The translations under genes were made by a program, and so were the position numbers. A stretch of 64,000 nucleotides of DNA from Pararge aegeria. Taxonomy: Eukaryota; Arthropoda; Insecta; Lepidoptera; Nymphalidae. This document shows, one piece after another, positions 49,650 to 59,837 of this stretch; position 1 is the stretch's first letter, and each line of letters starts with the position of its first letter. The notes beneath the pieces were generated by a model. That model had not been told where the DNA came from. It was given only the letters and a program-made list of their open reading frames with translations, and did not search any database. The stretch covers positions 15,688,501 through 15,752,500 of the forward strand of contig NC_053190.1 in the NCBI RefSeq assembly GCF_905163445.1, in the 5' to 3' direction.

Positions 49650-50710
49650 AAAATATAACCTAAGAAGAAACCTCCGAGTTTTGAATACGCAATGCGCTCT
49701 CACCACCGAGCCAATAGCACTCGCCAATAAATAAGCCAGACACGGATCTTACAACAATAGTAAATGAGCAAGGAAGCGGTCTTTTGTGACTTTTAATCTC
49801 TTGATGGAAAAACCGTAAAGTGTAATTTTCCTTCTTTACAAAATATCCGGGTAGGTTTTCTTTTCTCAAAAGGTAAGAGCACCTTATACCTGGAAAATAT
49901 TTTAAGTCTTTTATCTTTTCAGACTGAAGATACTGGATTATACTGCCGACCTATTGTTTTAATATAATAAAAACTCTGACACAGGTGCTCTTGAAACACA
50001 AACTTAATCAAGGTCCAACGTCTTTGAATTGGATATTCCATCTCTCTTAAACCTACTCCTGGTAAGATAAAGTGTATTGTGTCATCGGAGATTTAACGGC
50101 TACTTCACACTGATCCAGTATCGTTTAAGCCTTCTGATCTAACCCAACACTCTGCTGCTACTGGAAACATTTTAAAAGTTTTTTTTTTTTAATTCTGTAT
50201 ACAAAACAGTTCAGATTAATTACAGTGTACCTACTAATATTTTCCTTTGTTTCAACAGAATATTAGGCATTACCACTAGCGCACTAACGCTACTCGAATG
50301 GTCTTATAGTTGAAATTGATGCTGCAGTGTTATAGCTTGGTAATAAAGCACTAGAAAAATAATAAACATAATTAATGGATACTTGGACAGACTGTGCTAG
50401 AGTCGAGTATTGGAATGAACTGTACTGAATTCAAATACTGGTATAATGTGAACAAGCTGTGACAATTTAATTTTGTAATTTTTTTTGGGACTAATTTATG
50501 AGCGTGCCTTAAATTTCGATACCTTCTATTATTTAATTAAGGGCTGCCTTTTGGCTTTGTATAGAATAATATGACTTTACACTTTTTTTCATCAACGTTT
50601 CGTGAGGGTTTCACGTGCCGCTTTGTTTCTATATCAACATACCAGCCACTTACGTGAGATAAACAAATCAAATCAATCGTTCATTATCAGCCTATTAATG
50701 TCTCACCGCT
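49650..50710. other. no recognised feature
   Basis: Unique sequence. A run of 11 T lies at 50,179. The 69-codon minus ORF at 49,660 overlaps nothing known. Confidence 0.45.
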
Positions 50711-50726
50711 CTTATCCGATAGGATG

Positions 50727-50775
50727 TTAGAGTATAAGCCCACCACGCTGTTATAATGCGGTTCGGTGGGCTTAA
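50727..50775. repeat. 'cccacc...ggtggg' hairpin
   Basis: 'aagcccaccacgctgttata' followed by 'atgcggttcggtgggctt' forms an imperfect stem of about 12 bp. Similar hairpins occur in both LTRs of the 30.7-kb element (about 31,546 and 34,648) and at about 56,943-56,985. Confidence 0.5.
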
Positions 50776-51250
50776 ACAATAATGTTTTATATTAATGTTA
50801 ATGACTATAAACACGAATAATGGCATGACATAAACTTCCAGATATGGGAGGCAAGAAAATTTCCTTATTATTTTCAGGAGAACTCCTTAACGAAATAGTA
50901 CCTACTTAAAAATTCTTGGATAAATTTAGGGAGTTGAAACCAGGAGCGTAGTCACGACCCATTTGAGTCCATACCCATTTAACCATGCTAACCAACCACT
51001 AAATTAAACAGATAATGCGAATACAAACATCTTTTGCCAAGTTGGCTTTTTCATTTTGGAACGTCAGGACATGCCCGTTAGATAGTGTGCTGTCAAGCAA
51101 CTCAACTACTTTACTCATCAAATAAAATCAAATAATCTTTATCTAAATATTGCAAAATAGTTGAGTTTGTTCTGATTTATATGCTCATATTTTGCCACGG
51201 GAAAATGAAAATGGTGTGCAAATATTTTATATCATATATATATATAAATA
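50776..51250. other. no recognised feature
   Basis: Unique AT-rich sequence ending in 'atatatatataaataaaat'. Confidence 0.45.
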
Positions 51251-51252
51251 AA

Positions 51253-51513
51253 ATAATAAAATAAATATACTACGACAATACACACATCACCATCCAGTCC
51301 CAAAGTAAGCGTAGCTTGTGATATGGGTACTAAGATAACTGATGAATAATTTTTATGAATAATATACATAAATACTTATTATATATAGATAAACACCCAG
51401 ACACTGAAAAACATTCATGTTCATCACACAAATATTGTCCAGTTGTGGGAATCGAACCCACGGCCATGGACTCAGAAAGCAGGGTCGCTGCCCACTGCGC
51501 CAATCGGCCGTCA
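51253..51513 (-). mobile_element. SINE family C, full-length, minus strand
   Basis: On the minus strand: 'gacggccgattggcgcagtg', 'ggcagcgaccctgctttctg', 'gtgggttcgattcccacaac', 'gtgtgatgaacatgaatgtt', 'ttcagtgtctgggtgtttat', 'tggatggtgatgtgtgtatt', 'gtcgtagtatatttatttta'. One of the best-preserved copies, with a canonical B box. Confidence 0.9.
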
Positions 51514-51585
51514 AAAAAAAAAATATATATATATATATTTTAAAAAGAACTTCTGATTGGCAACAGCAACGCCTCTTTGCGGCAG

Positions 51586-51850
51586 AAATATGCATGGCGT
51601 ACTTTCCCGGACGACAATCTCCTCTCTCATCTCTCCTCCAACAATGAGAAGGGGTTAAGGCCGTAGTCCACAACGTCGGCCCAGTGCGTATTGGTGGACT
51701 TCACACACCTTTGAGAACGTTATGGAGAACTCTCAGGCATGCAAGTGATATTTTAAGTGCTTAAAAAAACGCACATAACTTAGAAAAGTTACAGGTGCGT
51801 GCTGGGATTGCAACTCGGCCCTCCCAAATTTGAGTTAAAGTCCTAACCAC
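51586..51850 (-). mobile_element. SINE family A, minus strand
   Basis: On the minus strand: 'gttgcaatcccagcacgcac', 'ctgtaacttttctaagttat', 'gtgcgtttttttaagcactt', 'agagttctccataacgttct', 'gtccaccaatacgcactggg', 'ttaaccccttctcattgttg'. The 'gaaggaaaacgtcgtgagg' segment is deleted, joining 'aaaatatcact' directly to 'tgcatgcctg'. Confidence 0.8.
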
Positions 51851-52004
51851 ATAAATACAGGATAATTTTGAAACCACTGCGGATTTTTATTTGGTGGTTC
51901 GGTATCGGTAATAGAACATACTTCCACTAAATTTTTTATATTTTTTTTTACCATGTCTGAACATAAAATAAGCAAATTATGGCTACTCGTTATAGGTATC
52001 TATG

Positions 52005-52102
52005 TATATAAATAATAGCTCACTACCATCTTAGGCTGCATCATCACTTATCACCAGGTGAGATTGCAGTCTTGCTATCTTGTAGTGGATTAAAAAAAAT
52101 AC
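52005..52102 (+). mobile_element. SINE family B, 3' fragment
   Basis: 'tagctcactaccatcttagg', 'ctgcatcatcacttatcacc', 'aggtgagattgcagtcttgc', 'atcttgtagtggattaaaaa'. Confidence 0.7.
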
Positions 52103-52104
52103 AT

Positions 52105-52600
52105 CGTAATATATAGCTACTAGAAAATATATGGAGCTAAGCCCAGGTCACAGTACTCCAGTACGACTGTCGTCATGTAAAAAGAGGCCCATCACACTGC
52201 AATGTAGCAAATTTAGCAACGTCACAAGTATAAAGGGAAACGCGACGCGAGTTATGACCCTCTGGGCTTTCTTTTGTTTGGCCAATGTTTCCCTTTTTAT
52301 TGCTTACTTTTTTTTTCTGTAGCTCTAACATTTCCACGAAGTTTTTTTCTCGAGAGAGTAGACAGGTGTGGCGAAATTTTCGGTTAAAATTGCACGATTT
52401 TTGTTCTCTGTTGCGTGTTTTATTATGTTACTTGTATAACATTTAGGTGAGCGTTATTTTACTTGACGCCTAACCTTGTACTGCCTCGGAATGGCCGCAA
52501 GCAATAAGTTGATATACAGTTCATAGATTGCGGAGCAATTGTTGATTTTTTCGAAATCAAAATCATGATTATCAACTGATTACTGACTACTGACTACAGG
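52105..52600. other. no recognised feature
   Basis: Unique sequence; a 63-codon ORF (52,131-52,322) ends in a hydrophobic stretch but has no recognised motif. Confidence 0.45.
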
Positions 52601-52604
52601 AACA

Positions 52605-52838
52605 TTTCAGGGTCTTAGTCCACCAGCTTGTCAAGTGCTTGAAAACTTTATGGAGAAATCTGAGGCATGCATGCATGCTCACAGACATGAATGTTGCCTC
52701 ACGCTTTTTCTCTTCACCGTTGAAACAAGTGATATTTACTTGTTTAGAATGCACATACTCGTAATTCAGAAAAGTTAGTGGTTTTCGGTCCCCTAGATTG
52801 AAAGATGACGCCTTACCAGATAAGTTATCACCGTTTGA
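52605..52838 (-). mobile_element. SINE family A, decayed, minus strand
   Basis: On the minus strand: 'aacggtgataacttatctgg', 'ttctgaattacgagtatgtg', 'aaatatcacttgtttcaacg', 'gtgaagagaaaaagcgtgag', 'ctccataaagttttcaagca', 'aagctggtggactaagaccc'. A 4-bp reiteration 'gcatgcatgcatgc' interrupts the body. Confidence 0.75.
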
Positions 52839-53094
52839 TACTAGATACCAAATCGTTTATTTAACAAATTAGTTTTTCTGAAGTAAAGTTAATGTGCGTG
52901 AATTCTTTAGCTGCTACGTTTTATCAATATAATATAACATAATTTTGTTTCATTAATCTTCATTCTAATATAATACATTTATTATAATAATATCAACAAT
53001 ACATTGCATTAAGTTTGAAAATTATGGTTCAGCGCGGTGGGTACTAAAATTGAAATCAACTATAATACCCGAAAATACCCTAAATATAGGGGTG

Positions 53095-53350
53095 AGAGGA
53101 CTTTAATTATTTCGAACAAGTTAGCGAAGCCATCGAATCGGGCGAAATAATTGCGCAAAGCCCGCCCGCACTAAACACTGTAATTTACGGACGTCGAACA
53201 ATGGTGTACTGGCGATTACAAGAGATCTCAAATTATAAATAGGGTCACTGGCGTCTGTTAAACGGGATTTGAACGTTTCTATTTTTCATTTCAATGACTC
53301 CCATTTCACGATAACTATGGCATCAGTACCATTGATTTAGGATTGACAAG
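53095..53350. repeat. P repeat, copy 1
   Basis: 'ctgtaatttacggacgtcga', 'acaatggtgtactggcgatt', 'acaagagatctcaaattata', 'aatagg' matches the reverse complement of 58,970-59,050. The left side, 'aatcgggcgaaataattgcg', is GC-richer. Family not recognised. Confidence 0.5.
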
Positions 53351-53407
53351 GTTTTTCAATAAGACTTTTTGTGACAGAGCTCGTCCGGGTACTTCTTAGT
53401 TATTCCC

Positions 53408-53960
53408 ACTACTGATGAACATGATGAACATGATGAACATGAATATGTTTCAGTGTCTGGGTGTCTATCTGTATATTATAAGTATTTTTAAATTTATTTA
53501 TTTAGTATACTTTATTGCACAAACTTAGAAACAATACAAGAAACACACAAGAAAAGAAAAAATAAAATTAAAAACAATAAAAAAAAGAAAAGTTAAATAC
53601 AGTTGTGTGCAAAGGCGGTCTTATTGCAAAAGCAATCTCATACAGACAACCCTTGATGAAAGTAATAATAGAAAACATGAAAGTGGGACAGTGCAAACAA
53701 TAAAACGTGCAGAGGCGAAAAAAAAAAGAAGAAAATTGTAATAGAAATAGAAATAAATATACATTATATATTTATAATAAATACATATAACAAACTTTAC
53801 TATATTATGTAACATAAACATAAAGAAATTAATAAAATAAACATAATATAAATATAATAAGAATAAAAATAAATATATCTGTCAACTTACCTTCCAATAA
53901 CACAAGATATGCTTACTTTGGGGATGGACGGCGATGTGTGTATTGTATATTTATTTATTT
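53408..53960 (+). mobile_element. SINE family C, headless, split by LINE tail
   Basis: 'gatgaacatgaatatgtttc' and 'agtgtctgggtgtctatctg' precede the interruption at about 53,493; 'ccaataacacaagatatgct', 'tactttggggatggacggcg' and 'atgtgtgtattgtatattta' follow from about 53,870. The 9-bp unit 'atgatgaac' is present three times at 53,411-53,440 where other copies have one. Confidence 0.7.
53493..53870 (-). mobile_element. LINE 3' tail inserted in SINE C, minus strand
   Basis: 'tatttagtatactttattgc', 'aatacaagaaacacacaaga', 'gcaaaggcggtcttattgca', 'gcaatctcatacagacaacc'. Read on the minus strand this is a LINE 3' end with 'tgcaataaagtatactaaat'. Related tails lie at 22,892 and 57,400. The right part is very A-rich. 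Confidence 0.6.
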
Positions 53961-54229
53961 CTGGCACCAAGCAGCATTGCTATGTTCCGGTCTCAAAAGC
54001 GTGATTACCGCTGTAATAATATAAGTCACATGAGGCCTAATCTACGACTCAGGGGGATGGACACAGGGTGACACTTTTTAGTGCCTACGTGTTCCTTGCA
54101 TGCCGTGCGAAGTTTTGCTCAGTATATAGGCGATGGTTTAGCCACTTACTATAAGGTTGGCTATTTGCTTGTTTAATCAATTATTAGCGGTACACCAGAA
54201 GTTGCAAATCCACAAAACTTTTTCATATA

Positions 54230-54490
54230 CCATTAAAAAATTAAACACATATTATAACCAGTACAAAAATAAAATTTTAAATTTTAAATCGGTTATAATT
54301 CGTCGGAGTTATGGTGTTCATCCCCTCTGCCAAAGGAACCAAGCTTAATGTCGGGATAAAAAGTATTCTATATTCCTTCTAACACTTCCAAGAATATGTG
54401 TACAAAGTTTCATGAGGATCGGTTAAGTAGTTTTTGCGTGAAAGCGTAACAAACAAACTTACATTGACATTAATAATATTAGTAGGGATT
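54230..54490 (-). mobile_element. Helitron-like repeat, partial
   Basis: 'taaacacatattataaccag', 'aatcggttataattcgtcgg', 'cttaatgtcgggataaaaag', 'aatatgtgtacaaagtttca', 'gtttttgcgtgaaagcgtaa', 'aataatattagtagggattt'. Copy of the 3' two-thirds of 18,448-18,893; the 'ctagctgttgcccgcgactt' end is missing. Confidence 0.65.
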
Positions 54491-54800
54491 TACAATACAG
54501 GTAAGGAGGTTATACTTTTCCGTTATATTTTTCTTACAAAGTTCCCCTTACGCAATTTTCGTACGTGTCTCTCAACAGAAAGTTAGTAAGAAGTTTGATT
54601 GTTTTTCCTATTTTGGCAAATCTGTATTTTATTAGGATCGAGTCGTCTTTGTGCATTAAACTCTTAGTGGAGTAGTAAAAAAGTTTTTATACGAGGGTAC
54701 ACCAAGTTAAGACATAATTTAGGGGAGTAGGCTTGAGTTTCTGAATGGGGGGAACTGTTCCGAAGGTTGAGTACACACTTTCCTTTTCAACTTAACATTT
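54490..54800. other. no recognised feature
   Basis: Unique sequence. Confidence 0.4.
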
Positions 54801-54809
54801 TTCTGCTAT

Positions 54810-55015
54810 TTAATTAGGGTCGCCTTGTCATTTTAACCTGGATTTATATCCAATTAAGATGGATAGTTTATGAGGACTGTTTAATTTTTGTTTTTGGCCT
54901 CAAAATTGTTAATAAAGCAAGCCCTGTTATTGTAACCCAAAGTATATCCAATAGGATACTGAATTTCAGCAGACTGTTTATTATATACTGTTTTAAGACC
55001 TCAAAATGTTAAAAA
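54810..55015 (+). repeat. diverged tandem duplication, two units of about 100 bp
   Basis: Unit 1 (about 54,818-54,910) and unit 2 (about 54,920-55,013) share 'tgt(c/t)att.taac', 'tatatccaat.a', 'gactgttta', 'gttttt' and 'cctcaaaatt?gttaa' in order. Identity is moderate, so the duplication is old. No coding content. Confidence 0.5.
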
Positions 55016-55114
55016 CATTCTAAAAAAAAAATCATTAATAGTCACACTAATTACTAAATGCCCACAGATGAGTTATAACTCTATCTTTTTTTTTCATGAA
55101 CCCAGGTTGGCTGG

Positions 55115-55400
55115 TAATGAATCGTCATCATCATCATATCAACCTATTACCGACCCAATACAGGGCACGGGTCTGCTCCCACAATGTGAAGGGGCAATGG
55201 TCGTAGTCCACCAGACAGGCCCAGTGCGATTGGTGGACTTCACACACCTTTAAGAACATTATGGAGATCACATGCAGGTTTCCTCACGATGTTTTCTTTC
55301 ATCTTTGAAGCACATATCTTAGAAAAGTAGGACGTACGTGCTAGGATTCGAACTCGGCCCCCGAAAGTGAAATGGTGGTGAAAGTTTTACCCGCCGCTTC
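55115..55400 (-). mobile_element. SINE family A, near full-length, minus strand
   Basis: Tail (atc)n at the left, 'tcatcatcatcatatcaacc', 'cagggcacgggtctgctccc', 'gtagtccaccagacaggccc', 'ggtttcctcacgatgttttc', 'cttagaaaagtaggacgtac', 'gctaggattcgaactcggcc'. Head region is degenerate. Confidence 0.8.
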
Positions 55401-55580
55401 AACCGCTTTGTTGTTACTTTATTCTATATCTTGAGCAATAACATAAAAAAATAAGGAATTAGTTGCTACTAAAAAGGTTGTATGAGGATTCTAAAATTAT
55501 TACTTTTTGTTTTGTAGGTACCTAATAGTATTTGAGAGAGCGGCCTGAATTTAAATAAGGAATCTTAGTTACAATATACT

Positions 55581-55844
55581 ATGTTCTTACTTTTAGTAAA
55601 AATTAATTCAGAAATCAAAACACTCCGTGTGCTCTCAGCGTTAGGAATATTTTATGAAGAGGTAGGAATTTCGGGGAAATCAATAGATCATCATAAATTC
55701 CAACGAGTGGAGTGGGCTACACTCTACGCCCGTACTTATCCACGTGAAAAAGTAGATATTATGAATTATGGGTCAAGTTTCGCGCAACGACGTTTTAATG
55801 AGGCACCTACAGGCGTAGTAACGTTTTTTTTTTATTTTGATTGA
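55581..55844 (+). CDS. 87-codon ORF, unassigned
   Basis: 55,640-55,820 is less AT-rich than its surroundings and encodes an ordinary-looking peptide (VEWATLYARTYPREKVDIMN, then YGSSFAQRRFNEAP). No domain is recognised and it has no repeat partner in this window. It could be a TE ORF fragment; ordinary gene structure is not visible. Confidence 0.2.
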   Translation: MFLLLVKINSEIKTLRVLSALGIFYEEVGISGKSIDHHKFQRVEWATLYARTYPREKVDIMNYGSSFAQRRFNEAPTGVVTFFFYFD

Positions 55845-55849
55845 CCCGA

Positions 55850-56220
55850 GGGTTTACGTTGTTATTTATGTTCATGGGATGTAAATTTGTGCTGTTTTAT
55901 AGATGCTGAATACGTGCTCATTAAAAAATGTTTACCATTTACGATATAGCCCCTTACTGACCATAACAAGAGGCTCTTTAAGCGACCCGTAATGCCTAAA
56001 TACAGCTATAAATTTCATGGTATTTTAATGCCACGGCATATTTATGAGGTAGCTATTTAATTTTATCCCGTTACATGTAAGCACGAAGCTACTATGATAA
56101 TGATTTATACATGGTGGAGTCTTTGAACGGGGTAGTAATTTTTTTTTTATGTCAATTCATATTACATTTATATTTTATATTTATGATCATATATGTCTAT
56201 TTATTTTCGAATATATATGT
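55850..56220. other. no recognised feature
   Basis: Unique AT-rich sequence. Confidence 0.45.
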
Positions 56221-56221
56221 T

Positions 56222-56538
56222 TATCTTAATATATATAAATCTCCTGTCACGATGTTTGTCCGCGATGGACTCCTAAACTACTGAACCGATTTTAAATTAA
56301 ATTGGCACACCGTGAGCAGTCTGGTCCAACTTAAGTGATAGGATAGCTTAGATCTTTAAGTAAAGTCGCAATTTTATTTTATTGCAAATTTTTTGTCTAT
56401 AATTAATTGACAGTCACATGTTATATATATATACTACTATACTCATTTAAGGCTTAGCGATACTGAATACTTTAAAAACAAAATCAAACGCAGACAAAGT
56501 CGCGGGCAACAGCTAGTATATATATATATATATATATA
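56222..56538 (+). mobile_element. Helitron-like repeat with (TA)n at its end
   Basis: 'atatatataaatctcctgtc', 'acgatgtttgtccgcgatgg', 'actcctaaactactgaaccg', 'catttaaggcttagcgatac', 'aaaatcaaacgcagacaaag', 'tcgcgggcaacagctagtat'. The 'cagctagt' terminus is intact and is followed by (TA)n at 56,517-56,538. It shares 'ttaaggcttagcgatactgaata' in part with the 18.5-kb element in opposite orientation. Confidence 0.7.
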
Positions 56539-56554
56539 ATTGCACTATCCCGCT

Positions 56555-56675
56555 CACTTGCAGCTTTTCCTTCTGCCTGAGGTTGCCTGTAAGAGATTGC
56601 TTGCAGCAATATTCTTTATTTTATGTATATTTTGTTCTTTGTGTGCAATAAAGTATTTCTTCTTTTTCTCCATAT
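56555..56675 (+). mobile_element. LINE 3' UTR fragment ('gttgcctg')
   Basis: 'ctgcctgaggttgcctgtaa', 'gagattgcttgcagcaatat', 'gtgcaataaagtatttcttc'. Short relative of the 'gttgcctggcagagatcgct' 3' ends. Confidence 0.55.
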
Positions 56676-56679
56676 CTTT

Positions 56680-57005
56680 TTTTTAAAATTTTCAACCTGT
56701 GTTTATATAATATAACATTATATTAATATCAAAGTATTTTTGTATTTAAAAGGAGTTTCATTACAGCGTTGCCAGTTTTTGACCTATTAACAGAGTTTTT
56801 GATCTATAAACAGAGTCAATTGATAATATGTTCTTATCAAAGGGTTATAACAGGTTCCATGACGTCATGAGTACTTCCTACGCGGTAGATCTGTCAGGTA
56901 GAAATAAAATCTACGAAATTCAGACATTATACCCGCTATGACTTATACCCGCAATGCTGCTTTAAAGCAGGTTGATGGGTTCACTTTACTATAGTATCAC
57001 GAGAA
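56680..57005. other. unique, with one 'cccgc..gcaggttgatggg' hairpin
   Basis: 56,940-56,985 ('atacccgcaatgctgcttta', 'aagcaggttgatgggttcac') resembles the hairpin in the LTRs. Nothing else recognised. Confidence 0.4.
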
Positions 57006-57007
57006 AT

Positions 57008-57115
57008 TTTTAATTTTCTTTAAAAGCACATAACTCAGAAATGTTAGACGTGCGCGCTGGGATTCGAACCCCCTCGGTCCCCTGACAGTCAAGCCACTAG
57101 GCTATCACCGTTTCA
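57008..57115 (-). mobile_element. SINE family A, head only, minus strand
   Basis: On the minus strand: 'gaaacggtgatagcctagtg', 'gcttgactgtcaggggaccg', 'gggttcgaatcccagcgcgc', 'atttctgagttatgtgcttt'. Clear A and B boxes; the body is absent. Confidence 0.7.
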
Positions 57116-57119
57116 TAAT

Positions 57120-57385
57120 TAAATGAATATTTAATGATTTACCAAAAATTCAGCATCAATTCTCAGAGCACAAATAAACTAAAGTGTAGCTGTAAAGGGA
57201 AGGTACAAAGGTTATAAAAGTAAATGCGGAGATTTAGGAGGACGTCGCGTCTATGGCACCGTAACATAAATCTGCCCTATACATTCCGGGCAAGGTTAGG
57301 TTACGCACACACTCGCAAAAAAACTCATTAAAGCATTAAGAACGCCTTCGGGCCTCTTCTGGAGTCACGTAACCAGGGTTGCTAG
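57120..57385. other. no recognised feature
   Basis: A moderately GC-rich patch ('cgccttcgggcctcttctgg') at 57,342-57,375 has no partner here. Confidence 0.4.
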
Positions 57386-57387
57386 TA

Positions 57388-57525
57388 AATATAGATAAAA
57401 TAGAATAGAATAGAATAAAAAAAACTTTATTGCAACACAACACAATAGGAAAAACACAAGGAAAACAGTAATAGTACTTAGTGCTAGGGTGCAATAAATA
57501 TATATATATATATATATATATAAAG
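57388..57525 (-). mobile_element. LINE 3' tail, minus strand, with (AT)n
   Basis: 'aaaatagaatagaatagaat', 'aaaaaaactttattgcaaca', 'caataggaaaaacacaagga', 'aaacagtaatagtacttagt', then (TA)n at 57,497-57,522. Tail unit (tagaa)n. Related to 22,892 and 53,505. Confidence 0.6.
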
Positions 57526-57747
57526 GGTGCAATAGGGTGAAAAATATTCGAAATCTTCCATAATCATCTATGTCTTTTGGTGAATAGATTTGTATTTAAA
57601 AGCTGTTATTTGTGTGTTAACTCACTTTTGCTCTCCACAAGATTTATGATTCCTCGTGACTAATTTTTTACCGCAACTTTCATAGTGTTACCATCATATT
57701 CACCGCTAAAAAATTTAGAGTATTTGTATGAGTATGATGATTTTTTT

Positions 57748-58008
57748 ATGACGGTCTATTGGCGCAGTGGGCGGCGACCCTGCTTTCTGAGTCGAAGGCC
57801 GTGGGTTCGATTCCCACAGCCGGAAAATGTTTGTGTGAATTTTTCAGTGTCTGGGTGTTTATCTGTATTTAAAAAGTATTTATGTCTATTATTCATAAAA
57901 TTATTCATCAGTCATCTTAGTATCCATAACACAAAGCATAGCTTGTACTTTGGGACTAGATGGCGATGTGTGTATTGTCGTGGTATATTTATTTATTTTA
58001 TTATTATT
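57748..58008 (+). mobile_element. SINE family C, full-length
   Basis: 'tgacggtctattggcgcagt', 'gggcggcgaccctgctttct', 'gtgggttcgattcccacagc', 'ttcagtgtctgggtgtttat', 'actagatggcgatgtgtgta', 'ttgtcgtggtatatttattt'. It lacks about 12 bp around 'gatgaacatgaatg'. The 110-codon ORF crossing it is a by-product. Confidence 0.9.
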
Positions 58009-58009
58009 T

Positions 58010-58530
58010 ACCGCTAGTTAGTCTTTTAAAGGCTATTCATATTGTCTTGGTAGATATATAGTCTAAGGTGCATTTTATCTCTCGTTGGAGTAAAACGTGC
58101 ATTCACATCGTCAGAATTGGCTGAGGATGGTGATGGATAATGCAATAAATAATTGTATGGTTCCACAATTTGACAGCCCTAGAAAGGTTAGGCCCTAAGA
58201 AAGGCTGCACGCCGATGTCTGTACAAATAAAGGATTCTATTAATAATGCTCGCTTATTGGCGCGCCTTTCGTTCGGGAGCGGCACCGGGACTTACCGGGG
58301 CCTCACCGAATAATAATTTACGAGGCTATCACAATATTTGTTATTTATTTAGCGAGAGCCACGCAAACTGTCCTTTGCGAGATCATGGGCTTTTGTGTTA
58401 AGAATAATGGGTAAAATAAACTGATTTATTTATATTATTATTATTAATAGGTTCTGTCTGTGTATGTTTGTTAACCCTTTATCAAAATAAGACTTTATTA
58501 CTTCTCGGTCAGTCTTTTTTTTAAGCAGTT
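58010..58530. other. no recognised feature
   Basis: Mostly unique; 58,250-58,310 is GC-richer ('cgggagcggcaccgggactt') with a minus-strand 60-codon ORF of no recognised kind. Confidence 0.4.
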
Positions 58531-58531
58531 A

Positions 58532-58735
58532 ATAGATCGCTTGCTTCGACGGTGACGGAAAACATCGTGAGGAAACCTGAATGTCTGACATTTCTACATA
58601 ATGATCTCAAAGGTGTGTGGAGTCCACCAATCCGCACTAGGCCAGCGTGGTGGACTACACCCTTAACCCCTTCTCATTATGGGAAGAGACCTGTGCCCTG
58701 CAGTAAGCCGGTAATGGGTTGATTAAAAAAAAATA
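58532..58735 (+). mobile_element. SINE family A, 5'-truncated
   Basis: 'gatcgcttgcttcgacggtg', 'aaacatcgtgaggaaacctg', 'ggagtccaccaatccgcact', 'ccagcgtggtggactacacc', 'gtgccctgcagtaagccggt', 'aatgggttgattaaaaaaaa'. An A-run replaces the (gat)n tail. Confidence 0.8.
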
Positions 58736-58739
58736 GTTT

Positions 58740-58960
58740 CAAGCTGTGCAATCGACCAATCAAAGACACTCGTTGATTTTATATAATTTATATCCATTTT
58801 ATAATAAGAAAAAGAAAATAATTATCACAATTGATTAATATACGTGCATATCAAATTATAAAGGAGAGTAAAAAATGTTTTAATGTCATAATATTATCAG
58901 CCTTAGCCCAAACTTACAATGTAGTGGAGTGAAGAAAATAAAAAAAAAGTTTCGTGTAAA
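58740..58960. other. no recognised feature
   Basis: AT-rich unique sequence. Confidence 0.4.
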
Positions 58961-58964
58961 TCTA

Positions 58965-59100
58965 GTCCCATTTATTGTTTGAGATCTCTTGAAATCACTA
59001 TTACCGCATTGTTCGACGACCGATGTCGGTAAATTACAGTGTTTACCGCACCGAGCTGTGTGGAATTTATTTTGTTCAATTTTCAAAAGTTACCCCATTC
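58965..59100. repeat. P repeat, copy 2, inverted
   Basis: 'cccatttattgtttgagatc', 'tcttgaaatcactattaccg', 'cattgttcgacgaccgatgt', 'cggtaaattacagtgtttac'. Reverse-complement relationship to 53,160-53,245. Confidence 0.5.
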
Positions 59101-59239
59101 CGTGTAATTCTGTTTCTGTTAATACACGTAATTTAACGGGCGAAGCGAGGTCCTGAAGTTACTTTGGTGGAACTGCGCTCTTTCTGTTTGTCCGTCCGTC
59201 TCTCAGAACGCTATACTTTGTGAATTCTAAATATCTTAA

Positions 59240-59535
59240 CTGCCTCGTTGATCTAGAGCAATGAGGTGAATAGCATAGATCACGAGGTTTTAGGTTCGAT
59301 TCCTGCGTCGGGTATTTTTGTAGAGAATGAGGCTTTGGCCGTGGCTAGTTACCACCCTACCGACAAAGACGTGCCGCTAAGCGATTTAGTGTTCCGGTGC
59401 AATGTCGCGTGAAATCTATTAGGGATATGACTACCATACTCGCTAACAGGTTAGCCCGCTACCATCTTAGCTTGCATCATCACTTACCACCAAGCGAGAC
59501 TGCAGTCCAGGGCTTACTTGTATGAAAAAAAAAGA
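59240..59535 (+). mobile_element. SINE family B with a different tRNA-like head
   Basis: Head 'ctgcctcgttgatctagagc', 'tagcatagatcacgaggttt', 'taggttcgattcctgcgtcg' differs from the 'gcgcaacgg.gagcgct' head of other B copies. It is joined to the standard body 'ggctttggccgtggctagtt', 'gtgccgctaagcgatttagt', 'ggttagcccgctaccatctt' and an A-rich end. It suggests head exchange between tRNA-derived SINEs. Confidence 0.75.
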
Positions 59536-59837
59536 TCCAGACTGGCGTTAGGAAATTTGTATCATAATAAAATTCACATAATGTAGAAATACAATTTAAT
59601 ATATATATGCTTTTCTCTTTTGTTGCAGGTGGATGACGCAATAATAAATAATATAGCAGCATTATCAAAAAACTCTATTTAAACAATAGATACCAGTAGG
59701 TACTTAGTATTTAAGACCAACAAATTGTAAGATATACAATAATTTTCATGAAGTTTAGATTGCGATTATCTGGGAAAACTTAATATTTGTGGTGCCTGAC
59801 ATATAGACCTAAAATCCTCAGACTGGAGGTAATATAT

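Larger units (their letters stand above)
53370..54170 (+). mobile_element. J repeat split by nested SINE C and LINE
   Basis: J 5' sequence 'ttgtgacagagctcgtccgg' ends near 53,405 and J resumes at about 53,960 with 'ctggcaccaagcagcattgc', 'gttccggtctcaaaagcgtg', 'cctacgtgttccttgcatgc', 'ggcgatggtttagccactta'. Between them sits a SINE C, which itself is split by a LINE tail: three insertion layers. Confidence 0.7.

Noticed and set aside
51353..51673. 106-codon minus ORF and two overlapping plus ORFs
   Set aside because: All cross a SINE C, an (AT)n tract and a SINE A.
57685..58017. 110-codon ORF
   Set aside because: It reads through a complete SINE C, including the tRNA-like head; composition follows the SINE.
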